From NCBI GenBank assembly GCA_036250195.1, contig JAVHZZ010000003.1, positions 20,927,504 to 20,991,503 of the forward strand: a DNA stretch of 64,000 bases, in the 5' to 3' direction. The notes under the pieces were generated by a model, which worked only from the letters and a program-made list of their open reading frames with translations, was not told where the DNA came from and made no database searches. The DNA is from Mixophyes australis (lineage: Eukaryota; Chordata; Amphibia; Anura; Limnodynastidae). A program made the position numbers and the translations under genes. Shown here one piece after another: positions 31,816 to 43,600 of this stretch (the first letter of the stretch is position 1; each line of letters begins with the position of its first letter).

Positions 31816-34058
31816 CAGTCAGAAAGGAGGGAGATCTCAAAACTATTATAAAGCAAACTTAGGAAAGTAGGATAACAACCCAGAACTATCTCCTGGTTTA
31901 TAATTTGCCCAAACATAAAAGCTTTGAGGAAGCGATAGGAAACGTCTGGCCTTGCACAAAGACAGGGCTATCTGTATGCATTTTTTAAAAAAAATTGTAT
32001 TCATTATTGTAGAATGGAGAGAGTAAGCATGGGTCTTTAACAACGATTAGCGTACAATATACGGAATGTCTTTTAACCTGCTGGCTGTAACATAAACTAG
32101 AGGACCCAGGGACCAGCTTGTGTCGCATGTTCCAGAGAAACGTTTACCTTGTGCGATGTTCTTGTTTATGTTCTGATACATATCAAGTGTCTTGTTATTG
32201 GAATAGAAAATGTACGATGTAGAGCACGTGTGTGTAAACAACCAGTTTCAAAGCAATTAAAGGGCCGATTTAATGTTACTTAGGGTAAGCGTCCTACAGA
32301 TGCAATGACCAAAATAAATATGTTTATTCTTTTCTATTTTTGTATTATGTAGTATTGTATTCTGATCACTTACATAAGTGATCACTAGTGTTTATCCATC
32401 ACACGGACCACCCAAAGCTGAAATTGATTTATCATCCCCAACCATGAACCATGAAGTTATAAAATCCACTGTTCAGTGTAAGCCTAGCATTGCACTGCAG
32501 CTCTGGTAAAAAGTAAAGTACTACCGCTCCCACTCTACTAAAGGCAGCCAAAGATCCTCCCACCCTGATAGGCTACGATGCAGACCAAAAGCCTGTGGTG
32601 ACAGCATTAGACTGGTTATGACACATCTGGCCCCGCTCTTGAGTACGAATTTAACAATCTATGCAGCACATTTCAGCAAAGCAAGTCTGCAAGTCTGTCA
32701 GTCACCCCATGTCTGCTCTGCTGGAGAAGCAACTCCTAATAAGGAAATCTGCTGTAGGGGGTGACAGCGAGCATATAACCACTCCAGTTATTTCCCCAGT
32801 ATTATTCAGCTCAGTGACACACAACCTTCGAATGATATATATGAACATCAAAAAGATATGTCTTCTTCTATAACAACAATTTTGTTCCATTATTATTTTC
32901 AACACAACATATATTTTATTAGATTCTACATCACATTGTGTTGCAACTGGTCCAAAAATTGTTAAAACAGAACGTGGAATCTTGTATCTGATAAATTCCG
33001 AAAATAAGATCTTGTCCGTCATTCCTTTGCTGGTAGAGGAAACGGGATGAGCCTGTTTGCACAGACACCTGACAAGCTGAAACATATGTAAAGGGTGAAA
33101 AAGACAGAAGCTGACAAAGCAGAAGGCACAGACCGACTAGTACCACGCAGTAAACAATCACCAATCACGTGCTCTGACAGTACACAACCAGCGATGTATG
33201 ACTGACAGACTGGACGCTCCTGTTGTTTACATGAACTTTCCAAGAATCGTCTTACGTAATCCTCAGCTAAACTGTTATTTAAGTGAGTTTATTCTAAATA
33301 TTTTCTCTCTGTACCAAAAATACAAGGGTCGTGTTACATAATGGCATCATTATACTGGAACTAAATGCAAATAACATGCAAACGCTTCTACCAAAGAGCA
33401 ATTATACTGAACACGAATGTGCGTTTTCAGACTTTTTTTGCTGAATAAATCAGCAATATTCATCAGCAATAAAGATTCCCAGAGAGGGAGGATTTACTGG
33501 AGAAGGGTTTATGTATACTGAATCGGTCATCATATTTTTACTTCCTTTCAAATCTTGCAAGAGATGCCAAACACGGAGAAGCTTTACTATCTGCACCAAA
33601 CAGCGTCTTCTTGTCCCCCTGGCGCACTCACAGCGGCTGGCTGACAGGTCAGCTTGGGGAACGGGCCCCATAAATTCCAGCTGCGTCTAGTTTTGCAGGA
33701 TTGCGCGCCTGACTGAAAACGCAGGTAGTGGAGGAGTGACGATCGCACCTCAGACTCCATCTTGTTGTCACTTTAGAACTATCCCCTTCACGTTTATGCA
33801 TCGAGCGCCTAACCTGCGCTCAGCGTGGGGCAGCCGCATCCACCCCTGCTCCTCTAATCAGAGGATGCTAAAAATTACACCCACACAGACGCCACTGTTT
33901 TGGTCTGCATACAGGTAATTAGAAGCTGCGCTACCCTCTAGGTGAAATATTTTACCCTCTCACCCTTAGATGGGGCCAGGGGGGGCTGTGTTTTGACTCC
34001 ATTTAGACAGCCAAAAACAAATTTTCATCAGCTGCATTTCTCTATGTGACACAATGGT
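31816..34058. other. Unassigned intronic sequence
   Basis: No element or exon was recognised. A 127-codon minus-strand frame at 32702-33085 has no recognisable domain and no sound splice context. Confidence 0.4.
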
Positions 34059-34063
34059 ACACG

Positions 34064-34366
34064 CAGGGGCAAACGCAGGATTTGTATAGGGGGGTTTCCA
34101 CACCACGCCGCCAGTGGGCGTGACCGGCATGCATGGGGGTGTGGCTATAATTTTAGACAGTGCTTGGCTACTCTCCAACTGTTCCTATCCCCATAATATA
34201 CATGGGCAATGCTGCGTGCACTACTGTTAGGTGCACATAGCTCTCCCTTTTCAAGCAGAGCCGTGTGAAGTGGGGGCAGGGTCCAGCCACCTCAATTATA
34301 CAGTGCCCCAGGCTTGGAGGGGGGTTTCCAGGCACTAAGAACCCCCCCCCCCTCGGTTTGCCTATG
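34064..34366. mobile_element. CAGGGGCAAACGCAG MITE, copy 2
   Basis: This is a close match to copy 1 over its whole length, with the same ends. The flanks ACACG and ACAGG agree at 4 of 5 positions. It includes a G/C-tract-rich terminal zone (GGAGGGGGGTTTCC and a run of about 12 C near 34342). Confidence 0.82.
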
Positions 34367-35064
34367 ACAGGCCGTGCATGGTATACACATTCCTGCTTTA
34401 AGACAATGACACATGATTAGCATTGGTACAGTCACCTAGTGTATTTAACCGTCGACAGTCAATCCCCCAATTTTACACCCTGTGATTTTTTTTTTTTTTT
34501 CACAGTCCCCTCATTCCGTAATGCATTTCCACCACAAAATGTTCCCAGATACAGTATTATTATTATTATCTTATATTTATAAGGCACCTGAAAAGGTCCG
34601 CAGCGCCGTACATGACATTTACAGTAGTATACAATACACAGACAGCAACGGTCCATAACACATCACGTCCAACGTGACGTAGGGCTGCGCTCAGGAAGAG
34701 AGGGCTAGGGGGGCAGCCTAGAGGTACAGAGGGTGATGAAATCCTAGAAGGAGAACGTGAGAAAAGAGGACCTTACACCCAACCAGGTCATAAGCACAAG
34801 AAACATTTTTTAACATTTGTTTCGATAGAGAAAAAAAAACACATTCGCCATTACGTTTGGTTTAAGTAAATCCCCTCTATAAGTATAAACTTCCTTCTCG
34901 TCTACGAATGAACGTAGCAAAACATTCATTCTAAAATACATCCACAAGATCATATAGTATATGCACGATCAATGAAGATAGTTTCAGAGGTGAATTCGCA
35001 ATCAGCCGATCAGGAGCGGCTAGCTAGTACTGGCCTACCGGCATCATTCATCATCATCAATGTG

Positions 35065-35335
35065 TATTTGCACCAGCCTAATATTGTGTTGTTCCCCTGA
35101 CCCGTCGAGGCACGGACTCCACAAGACCTCTGAAGGTGTCCTGTGGTATCTGGCACCAAGACGTGACAAGGGATCCTTTAAGTCCTGTAACTTGGGAGGT
35201 GCTGATATGCTAAACCAAGTCTCGCCCACTGGTCTAAAATTTGCCAGCCCAGCCTTGAGGCCAAGTCAACACCTTGAACTCTTTGTCATGTTCCTCCAAC
35301 CATTCCTGAGCAATGTTTGCAGTGTGCAATTTCCT
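35065..35335 (-). pseudogene. Fragment of a Tc1-like transposase C-terminus
   Basis: On the minus strand the reading SAPPKLQDLKDPLSRLG followed by YHRTPSEVLWSPCLDGSGEQ matches the tail of a second Tc1-like family. That family reads APPxNLQDLKD, then RGLVESMPRW near the end of the transposase. Upstream blocks are interrupted by stops. Neither terminal repeat was found, so this is a short relic unrelated to the element at 3418-4664. Confidence 0.7.
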
Positions 35336-35996
35336 AACGAGGCACGAGTGCCTCACACCTCACTAGGGAATTGATAGGATGAATACGGATTCAGAAGACA
35401 AACTGTCTGTCTCCAGTGTGTGTGGACAACTGATACGCTTTAATGTCAATAGATTAAGATTAATGTCCATGGTATTTAAACGGGTTGGGTATGAATTGCC
35501 GACAGTGACTATGTTGACACTTATACTGTCCACGCCAAAATGGTGATGGTGCAAACGCCGACATGTTCTTTCTGTCCACAGAATGGTGAGACATTAACCC
35601 TAGTGCTGACGGCAACACAGCCGCTGGGCCCTCCGGCACAATACAGTAAATTAATAAATCAATTCAAAAAACAGAGTGCCCCCCTAAACAGATAAACCCT
35701 AGTGCTGCCAGGCTGTTACCTGCAAAATCTGTGAGACAATAGGCATGGGGGTCCCCCCGATTTTACTAAAACAAGTACTAGGCTGTGCCAGTGGTCAAAC
35801 GAGGTGTGTGGTTTATTTAAATTTTGGGTTGGTGCCAGGACATGCTGGCACTTGCAGTTCCCACAGCACCAGTATACCCTGGCAGCCATGAATATACTGG
35901 TGCTTATAGTACTACAAGTACTAGCATGCCCAAACTGTTAATGGCAGCCCAGGCTTGCTGGGACCTGTAGTGTACCAATAAAAATTGTGAGCTCTA

Positions 35997-36070
<74 letters not shown>

Positions 36071-37176
36071 TTATACACACACTGTTTTTTAAATGAATTT
36101 ATTTGTTATATTGTGCCGGCGTGTCCGGGGGCTGTATAGTTGTCAGTAATTGTATAGTTGTCAGTAATAGGGTTAATGTGTTTGGAGTGTAGGGGGGGTT
36201 TGAGGTTCATGTTTGTGTGTTTTTATTTTGTGTTGTTTTTATATTAACTAATTTGGGCCGCACCCGTTGGCTGCATAGCCAACGTGTCCAACAACAAATT
36301 TAATGTCAATGCCCTTTGAATGTCGACATTGTGACTGTTGACATTACTACTGTTCGACGGTCACAATGTCAGCATTTTAAACACGTCCACAGAACGAATC
36401 TGTCGACTGTTGACGTTTCGGTGACGACAGATTCACCGTCGGAAATACGACTACGTCCCATGTAAGCCGTATCCTTTTAATGTTAATAAATGTACAATAT
36501 TATTCCATGTATAGGCCGGTGTGTAATCTGTATCAGGGTTATTGTAGAGGAGCAGCAGATGTGGAGGATTCGTCCGGCAGCAGGGAACAGACACCAGATA
36601 TCAGGAATTCAATAGGACCAAGGTTCAGGTTGTAAGTAGGTGAGTCAAAAAGACATTATCTCTTTAGCAACGATACTGTCTGGTAGACATAGCTGTTTGG
36701 TTCCCATCATCGGGTTAAACAATTCCTGTTTTGACCCCACATCATGAAACGATTAATAATGATTAACCAACGGCAGTGTCAGCAAACAGCGATGAACGAT
36801 AAGAATGTTTGGTGCTACGAGTGCGACAGACAAACCGCCTTCTAGGTGAACCACAAGTGTCCTGTGCAGCGGATGACAAACAGCGTATCCGCAGGGAATA
36901 CTGATAGCGCTGTTTACTGGACGTCGGACCTTTGGGAGGCGTTAAGGGGAATTCCCACTATCATCCACGGCTTCCGCTGTGAATTCATGTATTTACTTTT
37001 AACGACCTTACTGTTGTGTACAAAGTACATATACTATTTTATTAAACACAAAGACATGAAATTAAGCACCTGTACAAACTCACATGGAGATATTATTAGC
37101 AATTAGCTGATGGGACATAATTGTTTTGCAAAAAAGAAGATCATTGCGGATCCACTCAGATATCCTAAAGATCTAA
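35336..37176. other. Unassigned; short inverted and tandem phrases
   Basis: Around 35840-35970 is a diverged tandem of CATGCTGGCACTTG-type words, related to the GCATGCTGGGACTTGTAGT MITE family. The TA run at 36004 follows. The region 35400-35540 and 36290-36440 contains repeated GTCGACATTGTGAC-like words, possibly an old MITE. Confidence 0.4.
36004..36063. repeat. TA dinucleotide microsatellite, about 30 units
   Basis: This is the longest TA run in the window, about 60 bp, with no recognised element attached. Confidence 0.95.
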
Positions 37177-37507
37177 GGCCTGATTCATTAAGGATCTTAA
37201 ATTAAGAAGTTTCTTATTTCAGTCTCCTTGACAAAACCATGTTACAATACAAGGGGTGCAAATTAGTATTCTGTTTTGCACATAAGTTAAATACTGACTG
37301 TTTTTTCATGTAGCACACAAATATCAACTTTAAGTTTCAGTGTACAAATAAGCTATCAAGTATTTGTGTGCTACATGAAAAAACAGTCAGTATTTAACTT
37401 ATGTGTAAAACAGAAAACTAATTTGCTACCCTTGCATTGTAACATGGTTTTGTCAAGGAGATTGAAATAAGAAACTTCTTAATTTAAGATCCTTAATGAA
37501 TCAGGCC
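37177..37507. mobile_element. Palindromic MITE, complete copy, 331 bp
   Basis: The element starts GGCCTGATTCATTAAGG and ends with the complement. Almost the whole length folds back, with long matched arms such as TTAAATACTGACTGTTTTTT and its complement around a centre near 37340. Flanks suggest a TA duplication, which is not conclusive. Related copies lie at 54098-54645 and 56038-56354. Confidence 0.85.
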
Positions 37508-37710
37508 CCTACTAATATTTGGGTGTAATTTTGTCCAGCAGGTGCAGGTCATCCTGAATATTAATTGGACTTTACGGGGCTGTTTTGTTAAAGGGCGAAA
37601 ATTGCCATCGATAGTACTGCTACAGCTAGCGGTAAGATTTTCAGCAGTACTTGTACCGCCAAAATACCTGTTCTGTTGGCGGCATCTCAGGAAGTCTAAA
37701 GCTTTTAAAT

Positions 37711-37975
37711 CATACTTGCCAACTCTCCCGGGAATATCCGGGAGACTTCCGAAATCCGTGCAGGTCTCCCGGACTCCCGGGAGAGAAAGCAAGTGTCCCG
37801 CATACTGCAAATTACTCAGCAAAATGAAGCGATTTGCGGTGAATCGCGTCATTTTATCCCTGCCCCTGTTTGGCACGGGGTTGGGGTCATTTACTGCGCC
37901 CGCCCCCTCACGCCCACTAACCATGCCCCCTGCTGGGAACTCCCGGAATTCACTATTCAAAGGCTGGCAAGTATG
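37711..37975. mobile_element. CATACTTGCC hAT MITE, copy B
   Basis: This 265-bp element has ends CATACTTGCCAACTCTCCCG and GGCAAGTATG. The exact duplication TTTTAAAT lies at 37703-37710 and 37976-37983. It sits about 740 bp from the adcy3 exon, on the downstream-intron side. Confidence 0.93.
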
Positions 37976-38114
37976 TTTTAAATATTTAAAAAATAAATAT
38001 TTTTAACTTTTTTATTTTTTATTAATGGAACTGATAGCCCAAATCTTGGTTTTCAGTCACTCTGCGCCTGCGCCCTCAGAGGGTCAGTCCAAATTTTAGG
38101 GCTCTGTCCCGCTG

Positions 38115-38222
38115 TTCGGGGAAGGGAGGTATGTAATTGACAGCAGGGTGCGTGACCGCGCCCCTTTATGTCGTGGTCACGCCCCCTGTCCTGCCGCCAG
38201 GGACAGACATGTTGGCGAGGTA
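38115..38222. repeat. Dispersed GC-rich repeat, copy 2
   Basis: GGGAAGGGAGGTATGTAATTG, TGGTCACGCCCCCTGTCCTG and GACATGTTGGCGAGGTATGC align with 8089-8215. This supports a small dispersed repeat family. Confidence 0.6.
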
Positions 38223-38464
38223 TGCATCAGATTGATAAACAGGCCCCTATGGCTTGTACATTATTACAGTACAGAGATTATTTCTTTATTACATGCAGCC
38301 AATATATACATTTATGTGTGTGTGTTTTGTGCATGTTACATGTATGCTATGCATGTATGAAACATGTGACGCTGGAGATTTTGATTGGAAAAAAAGTCGA
38401 AGATGGAACCAATTAAAAGATATTAATTAAAAAAACAAACAAACAAGACAACTAGGTCAGGTCT

Positions 38465-38590
38465 GGCCAACCTGTGGCTCTCCCAGTGTTGTGAAACTAC
38501 AACTCCCAACATGCTCTGCCTATAGATAGCCAGTCGATAGCTCACAGAGCATGCTGGGACTTGTAGTCTCACCACCCTGGAGAGGTCTAT
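38465..38590. mobile_element. GCATGCTGGGACTTGTAGT-type MITE
   Basis: The inverted pair is AACTACAACTCCCAACATGC and AGCATGCTGGGACTTGTAGT. The vocabulary recurs at 52640-52750, 57085-57130 and 59695-59825, so this is a dispersed family. The borders are only approximate here. Confidence 0.6.
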
Positions 38591-38714
38591 CAGAGAATAG
38601 CATTTCCATACCATTCAGATTCCTTATATACATTGAGAAAGACATCATGGCAGCCCCCAATCAGCGGAGATGATAGAAGTGATGTAACTTTCCCAGGCAC
38701 ATAACAGCCCATAC

Positions 38715-38864
38715 CTGCTGCTGGCTCTGTTCTTCCAGATTGAGTTTGACCTCTAGAGACTGGCGCGCTTCGAGGAAGGCTTTCCGGTGCTTGCGGTCTG
38801 CCATGTAGTAGGACATGATGCCAACGGCGATTGTACACAGGTAGATGGCTATGTTAGACAGGAC
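38715..38864 (-). CDS. adcy3: adcy3 internal exon (type 3 adenylyl cyclase)
   Basis: This exon encodes 50 codons in phase 0 at both ends. On the minus strand it is preceded by a pyrimidine-rich tract ending in CCGCAG and followed by the donor GTATGG. The peptide starts [10 protein letters not shown], forms a hydrophobic helix (about residues 1-20), then reads [15 protein letters not shown] and ends EEQSQQQ. I recognise this as the vertebrate ADCY3 segment containing the last helix of the first six-helix membrane domain and the start of the linker to catalytic domain C1. ADCY3 is a membrane enzyme that makes cAMP from ATP, known from olfactory and primary cilia. No catalytic residues fall in this exon. 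The adjoining exons (the large N-terminal exon, and the one starting ENLMLSILPKH) were looked for and not seen, so the flanking introns appear to exceed 25 kb upstream and 38 kb downstream. ADCY3 rather than another cyclase is favoured because this stretch is nearly invariant in that paralogue. Confidence 0.93.
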
Positions 38865-38884
38865 CTGCGGAGAAAGGAAGTAAG
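38865..38884 (-). promoter_or_regulatory. adcy3: Splice acceptor of the adcy3 exon
   Basis: Read on the minus strand this is a pyrimidine-rich tract (ACTTCCTTTCTCCGCAG) directly before the first exon codon. The matching donor lies just below position 38715 and reads CAG then GTATGG across the junction. Both agree with vertebrate consensus splice sites. Confidence 0.85.
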
Positions 38885-39715
38885 AGTCGTCCGTCAACAA
38901 TAAATATATTGTTCAAGCAAGAACAAAAGCTTATTAAAATATCTTTTGGATACGGGTTGCTGAAATACAAATTTACTACTTTGCATAAATTGATCTGAAA
39001 TAGAACACAGACAAAAGTCACGATCAATGTACTCTCACTGCGGGAGTACCACTGCTTACTAACGGTTATAGCTGAATTGAGGTTGGATGCAGTACCCTCT
39101 CATTAACTGCAGGTGGTGCTGTTTGCCGCTGCTTGCTATGAAGATTGTTAGTTGCTGCCTAAAATCTATAAATACACAGACGTATTATACAACAACACTG
39201 CATGACGGAGGGGGATAGTGCCGGCCATCAGTTGTAGAGCTAGCGACTTAAAGATCTTCTACCTTATTCTGAGAAAGACTGCCTTACCTGAGAAGTCTAA
39301 GGGGTTAAACGTATTAAAAAGTGATTTTTGCAAATTGCAGATGCTGAGCCGCTAAATTTAAAACAGCCCTGTTGTTATCGTCTATTTGCAAAACTCGCTC
39401 TTTAATACATGTACCCCACATACTTGTACTATTTATATACTATTGTGCTATTGCAGATTACTGTATCTTGTAACATATTTTTAATTTCTTTTCATTTGCA
39501 AGCAAGACAATCACAGCACTGAAAACGGCTGCGTCAATTGCAGTTTTAGGTATCACATTAATGACCATTTATCAAGCAGAAAATTTGCCGTTTCACCATT
39601 AACTTTTAATTCATCGGTCTATTGATTGAAACAGTTATTATAATTGACTTATCACTACCAGGTGTAATCCGTTTATAACATCATCCATCCCCCTCCTCAT
39701 ATAGGACATAGCTGA
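38885..39715. other. adcy3 upstream intron, exon-proximal part
   Basis: This sequence directly upstream (in transcript sense) of the exon has no recognised element. It may include branch-point sequence near the exon. No second exon was seen. Confidence 0.5.
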
Positions 39716-39916
39716 CAACTGTCTCTAACTTCCAGTGACAGTCCCTGTTTTTAAATAGGGACAACTGCAAAATGTCCCCCAGAGGGCTGCGCTAGGCTGC
39801 CCATTAGCTCATTTCCCCCCAACATATCCCCCCTCGGGACCAACAGGTCCTCGGATGGGGCAGTGCTCTAAGATTGGGACTGTACCGCTGAAATCGGGAC
39901 AGTTGGGAGGTGTGAT
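39716..39916. mobile_element. MITE-like repeat with CTCCCAACTGTCCC end
   Basis: The segment carries GACAACTGTCTCTAACTTCC at one end and CGGGACAGTTGGGAGGTGT at the other, with TCGGGACCAACAGG in between. Similar phrases (CACCTCCCAACCTCCC and GGGACAGTTGG) occur at 60790-61075. This suggests a dispersed family, but borders and duplications were not resolved. Confidence 0.45.
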
Positions 39917-39928
39917 ATTGGCACTGCT

Positions 39929-40054
39929 CATAAAATGGCTGCTGTCCCTACACTTCCTTGACATATCTGCTATCGAGTCTACCTCATAAAATGGCTGCCG
40001 TCCCTACGCTTCCTTGACATATCTGCTATCGAGTCTACCTCATAAAATGGCTGC
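39929..40054 (+). repeat. 56-bp tandem duplication
   Basis: CATAAAATGGCTGC starts at 39929, 39985 and 40041. The period is 56 bp, with two full units differing at only a couple of positions and a partial third. A separate 22-bp tandem (ACTGGTGTGGAAAC type, three units) lies at about 40325-40380. Confidence 0.85.
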
Positions 40055-40559
40055 CTGCACCGTGTGCGTGATGCGCTTCAAGGCTCTCCGTGGGCCTATC
40101 CTTTGCGTCCAACATTCGTGCCCTCTTATTTCTATACTATATTTCCAGCCACCATATAAAGATACGTGTCTGGTCTTCCCATACAAGGTCACGGTAATAG
40201 GCTGAATTCCTGACATTCCTGAAAGATGATATTTTGTATGTCAGGATTAGGCAGGATTCAGTTCGTCTGCAGACGCTGAAGCTACCTATTCCTTTTCTGA
40301 CGCTGCTATAAAGAGAAACGCGGACACTGGTGTGGAAACTCTGGCACTGGCGTGGAAACAGTGGTACTGGTGTGGAAACGCCGCGCCGTGTTTGATTTTC
40401 GTGTCATTAGACTCCAGTTATAAACGTGTTATGATAATCAGCACCCGAAACTGTTCTGTCTAAGCAAATGTTCAAAGGTTGCCCAATATTACAATTGTTG
40501 GACCTTTGAAATGGGCCGTTTAGCACCTAGCAATGATATTTTACCTCAGTTGGATAAAG

Positions 40560-40800
40560 CATACTTGCCAACTCTCCCAGAATGTCCGGGAGACTTCCGA
40601 AATCCGGGTAGGTCTCCTGGACTCCCTGGAGAGCAGGCAAGTATCCCGCATATTGGAATTTATTTGCCTTAATGACGCGATTCGCAGTTAATCGCGCCAT
40701 TTTGGCCCCACCCCCTGCGACGTAATGACGCAGATGCATCATTTTAACACGGGGGCGGGACAAAATATTGGCGATTCCCGGAGAATCGCATCTTGGAGGC
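40560..40800. mobile_element. CATACTTGCC hAT MITE, copy C, right end lost
   Basis: The left end CATACTTGCCAACTCTCCC is clear, as are the family's CGCGATTCGCAGTTAATCGC and GGGGGCGGGAC blocks. No GGCAAGTATG end and no matching duplication of the left flank GGATAAAG were found. The right limit is therefore approximate and the copy is probably truncated. Confidence 0.75.
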
Positions 40801-41815
40801 TTTAAATCTGCCATTTTTACGCTCACAGGAAATCCGTTACAACTCCGAATTGGATCTAATACGGGACAGTAAGCTGAGAATGCAGTCATTTGAGCTACTG
40901 TGACATCACTGGCCCCGCCCCCTGTGTGTGTGTGACTCAAATGATCTACACATTGCATTTCTATAAGGCAAGTCTGAGGGTCCTATTTATTAAAAAGTGA
41001 CGATAGGGGTAGTTTTCTATCGGCGCTTATGCTGAGATGGCGGTAGCAGAAGAAGAATTGCGTCATTCTCCACGCTTTGCAATACTCCGGCGATAGCAGC
41101 GCTGGAGCCCGTGTTAACCCCTTGATAGATCGGGCGCTCGGTCACTCTATGTTAGAGATGGTCACTGACCCCCGTGTTTTGGTTTTGGATTCGGTTTTGG
41201 ATCTGGATTACCGTCGTGTTTTGGTTTTGGTTTTGCAAAACCGCCATTGCGTGTTTTGGTTTTGGTTTTGGTTTTGTTTGGTTTTGTTTTGCTATTTTGT
41301 TGGAAAATACATGTTTTTGTGCCTAAAATAACCCAATTTAGTGCTCCAACCGTTTTAGAGATAAGTAATCTAATTGTTGAGGTAATAAATCATCCAAAAA
41401 AACTGTTTAATTCTTCGTTGGTAGGCCTTCATTTATTCTACACACAAAACAGATTGTCTTCCTCTCCATCTATGCATATTGGCAATGCAGCCATCGTCTT
41501 TGAATCTATATTACACCCTACACTTATAGTTAAATATGTAAAGAAATGGAAAAAGGCAGTTTGCTTTCTGTCTCTATAGGCCCCCTCCACTTTTTTAAAA
41601 AAAACAAAAAATTCAGCCATTATAGACTGTACAATATTAATTGACATGGAGAAAGCCAGTTTGGTTTCTGTCTCTCTAGGCCCCCCTCCACTTGTATAAA
41701 ATACTAATAAATTCAGCCGTTATATACTGTACAATATAAATTGAAATGGACAACGGCAGTTTGGTATCTGTCTGCATCAGATCCTCTCTCCACTAGGAGT
41801 AAAATATAAAACTAT

Positions 41816-42475
41816 TCAGCCGTTATATAATCTAGAATATAAATAGAAATTGAGAAAGGCAATTTGGTATCTGTCTGCATCATAATCATCAACATCATCA
41901 TTAGCGCCCTCGTCGCCTACACAAATCTCCCCCTCATCCTCTTCTAATTCCAAAGTGGCATCCTCAATTTGGGTATCACCGGCTACACTCGGGCTATTAA
42001 GGCACACATCAGCAGAATGCTCACGATTAGACATCCCACTGTTGGATGGACTCTCCACAGGGATTGTTGTCATTTGTGAATCAGAGCAAATATTCTCCTG
42101 TAATGCCTCACTGTTATCTTGCAGCTCGGCTTTGACGCGTAACAGTAGTTGTGCACCAATTGTAGGCTGGGTAACTTTTTGGGATCTGCCACTAATAGCC
42201 AAAGGTGAAGGCCTCATTCTCTCTTTGCCACTGCGTGTGTAGAATGGCATGCTTGCAATTTTTTTTTTATCGTCACTTAACTTTTGCTCAGTTACACTTC
42301 TTTTTCGCTTCAATACAGTAAAATTTTTTTGGGTTTTTGTTTTTTGCACTAATTTGAAAACACTCTGTTGTTTGACATCGCCTTGGCCAGATGACGTACT
42401 GGGAACACTAACATCAGGACTGGTGACAGAACCTGGTTGCTCATTTAGATCATATGTGGACTGCTTTGAATCCAT
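41816..42475 (-). pseudogene. Truncated hAT transposase N-terminus, 219 codons
   Basis: The frame starts MDSKQSTYDLNEQPGS and matches the full transposase almost residue for residue for about 200 positions. Seen changes include one or two in the basic cluster. It then runs into 3' subterminal sequence and ends in an unrelated tail. It keeps the basic and acidic segments but lacks the BED finger, the RNase H-like core and the dimerisation region, so it cannot act as a transposase. Any product would be a short N-terminal fragment. Confidence 0.92.
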
Positions 42476-42479
42476 TCTG

Positions 42480-43600
42480 AGCGCAAACCACTGGGGAGTG
42501 CTAAAAATTATTTAGTAGATTCTGCTGACAGTTATGACTTTTGACAGCCAGAAATATTAATGCACAATTAGGGAGGACACCCCAAAAACACTGAGGAGTG
42601 CTAAAAATTATTGAGTAGATACTGCTGACAGATATGACTTTTGACAGCCAGAAATATTAATGCACAATTAGGGAGGACACCCCAAAAACACTGAGGAGTG
42701 CTAAAAATTATTGAGTAGATACTGCTGACAGATATGACTTTTGACAGCCAGAAATATTAATGCACAATTAGGGAGGACACCCCAAAAACACTGAGGAGTG
42801 CTAAAAATTATTTAGTAGATACTGCTGACAGATATGACTTTTGACAGCCAGAAATATTAATGCACAATTAGGGAGGACACCCCAAAAACACTGAGGAGTG
42901 CTAAAAATTATTTAGTAGATACTGCTGACAGATATGACTTTTGACAGCCAGAAATATTAATGCACAATTAGGGAGGACACCCCAAAAACACTGAGGAGTG
43001 CTAAAAATTATTTAGTAGATACTGCTGACAGATATGACTTTTGACAGCCAGAAATATTAATGCACAATTAGGGAGGACACCCCAAAAACACTGAGGAGTG
43101 CTAAAAATTATTTAGTAGATACTGCTGACAGATATGACTTTTGACAGCCAGAAATATTAATGCACAATTAGGGAGGACACCCCAAAAACACTGAGGAGTG
43201 CTAAAAATTATTTAGTAGATACTGCTGACAGATATGACTTTTGACAGCCAGAAATATTAATGCACAATTAGGGAGGACACCCCAAAAACACTGAGGAGTG
43301 CTAAAAATTATTTAGTAGATACTGCTGACAGATATGACTTTTGACAGCCAGAAATATTAATGCACAATTAGGGAGGACACCCCAAAAACACTGAGGAGTG
43401 CTAAAAATTATTTAGTAGATACTGCTGACAGATATGACTTTTGACAGCCAGAAATATTAATGCACAATTAGGGAGGACACCCCAAAAGCACTGAGGTGTG
43501 CTACAAATTATTTAGTAGATACTGCTGACAGATATGACTTTTGACAGCCAGAAATATTAATGCACAATTATGGGGGACACCCCAAAAGCGCTGGGGAGTG
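42480..43600 (-). repeat. 100-bp tandem array in the deleted hAT copy, 11 units
   Basis: This is the same 100-bp unit as in the full element, on the opposite strand. Eleven anchors are spaced about 100 bp apart from 42510 to 43511. Several units share a private T-to-G change (TTGAGTAGAT), showing local homogenisation after the copies diverged. Confidence 0.95.

Noticed and set aside
29561..31851. Many 60-160-codon repeated frames on both strands as a repeat-protein family
   Set aside because: They recur with the 103-bp tandem unit and shift frame between units. They have no recognisable domain.
32702..33085. 127-codon minus-strand frame as an adcy3 or other exon
   Set aside because: It shares no residue pattern with adenylyl cyclases, has no recognisable domain and lacks convincing splice sites.
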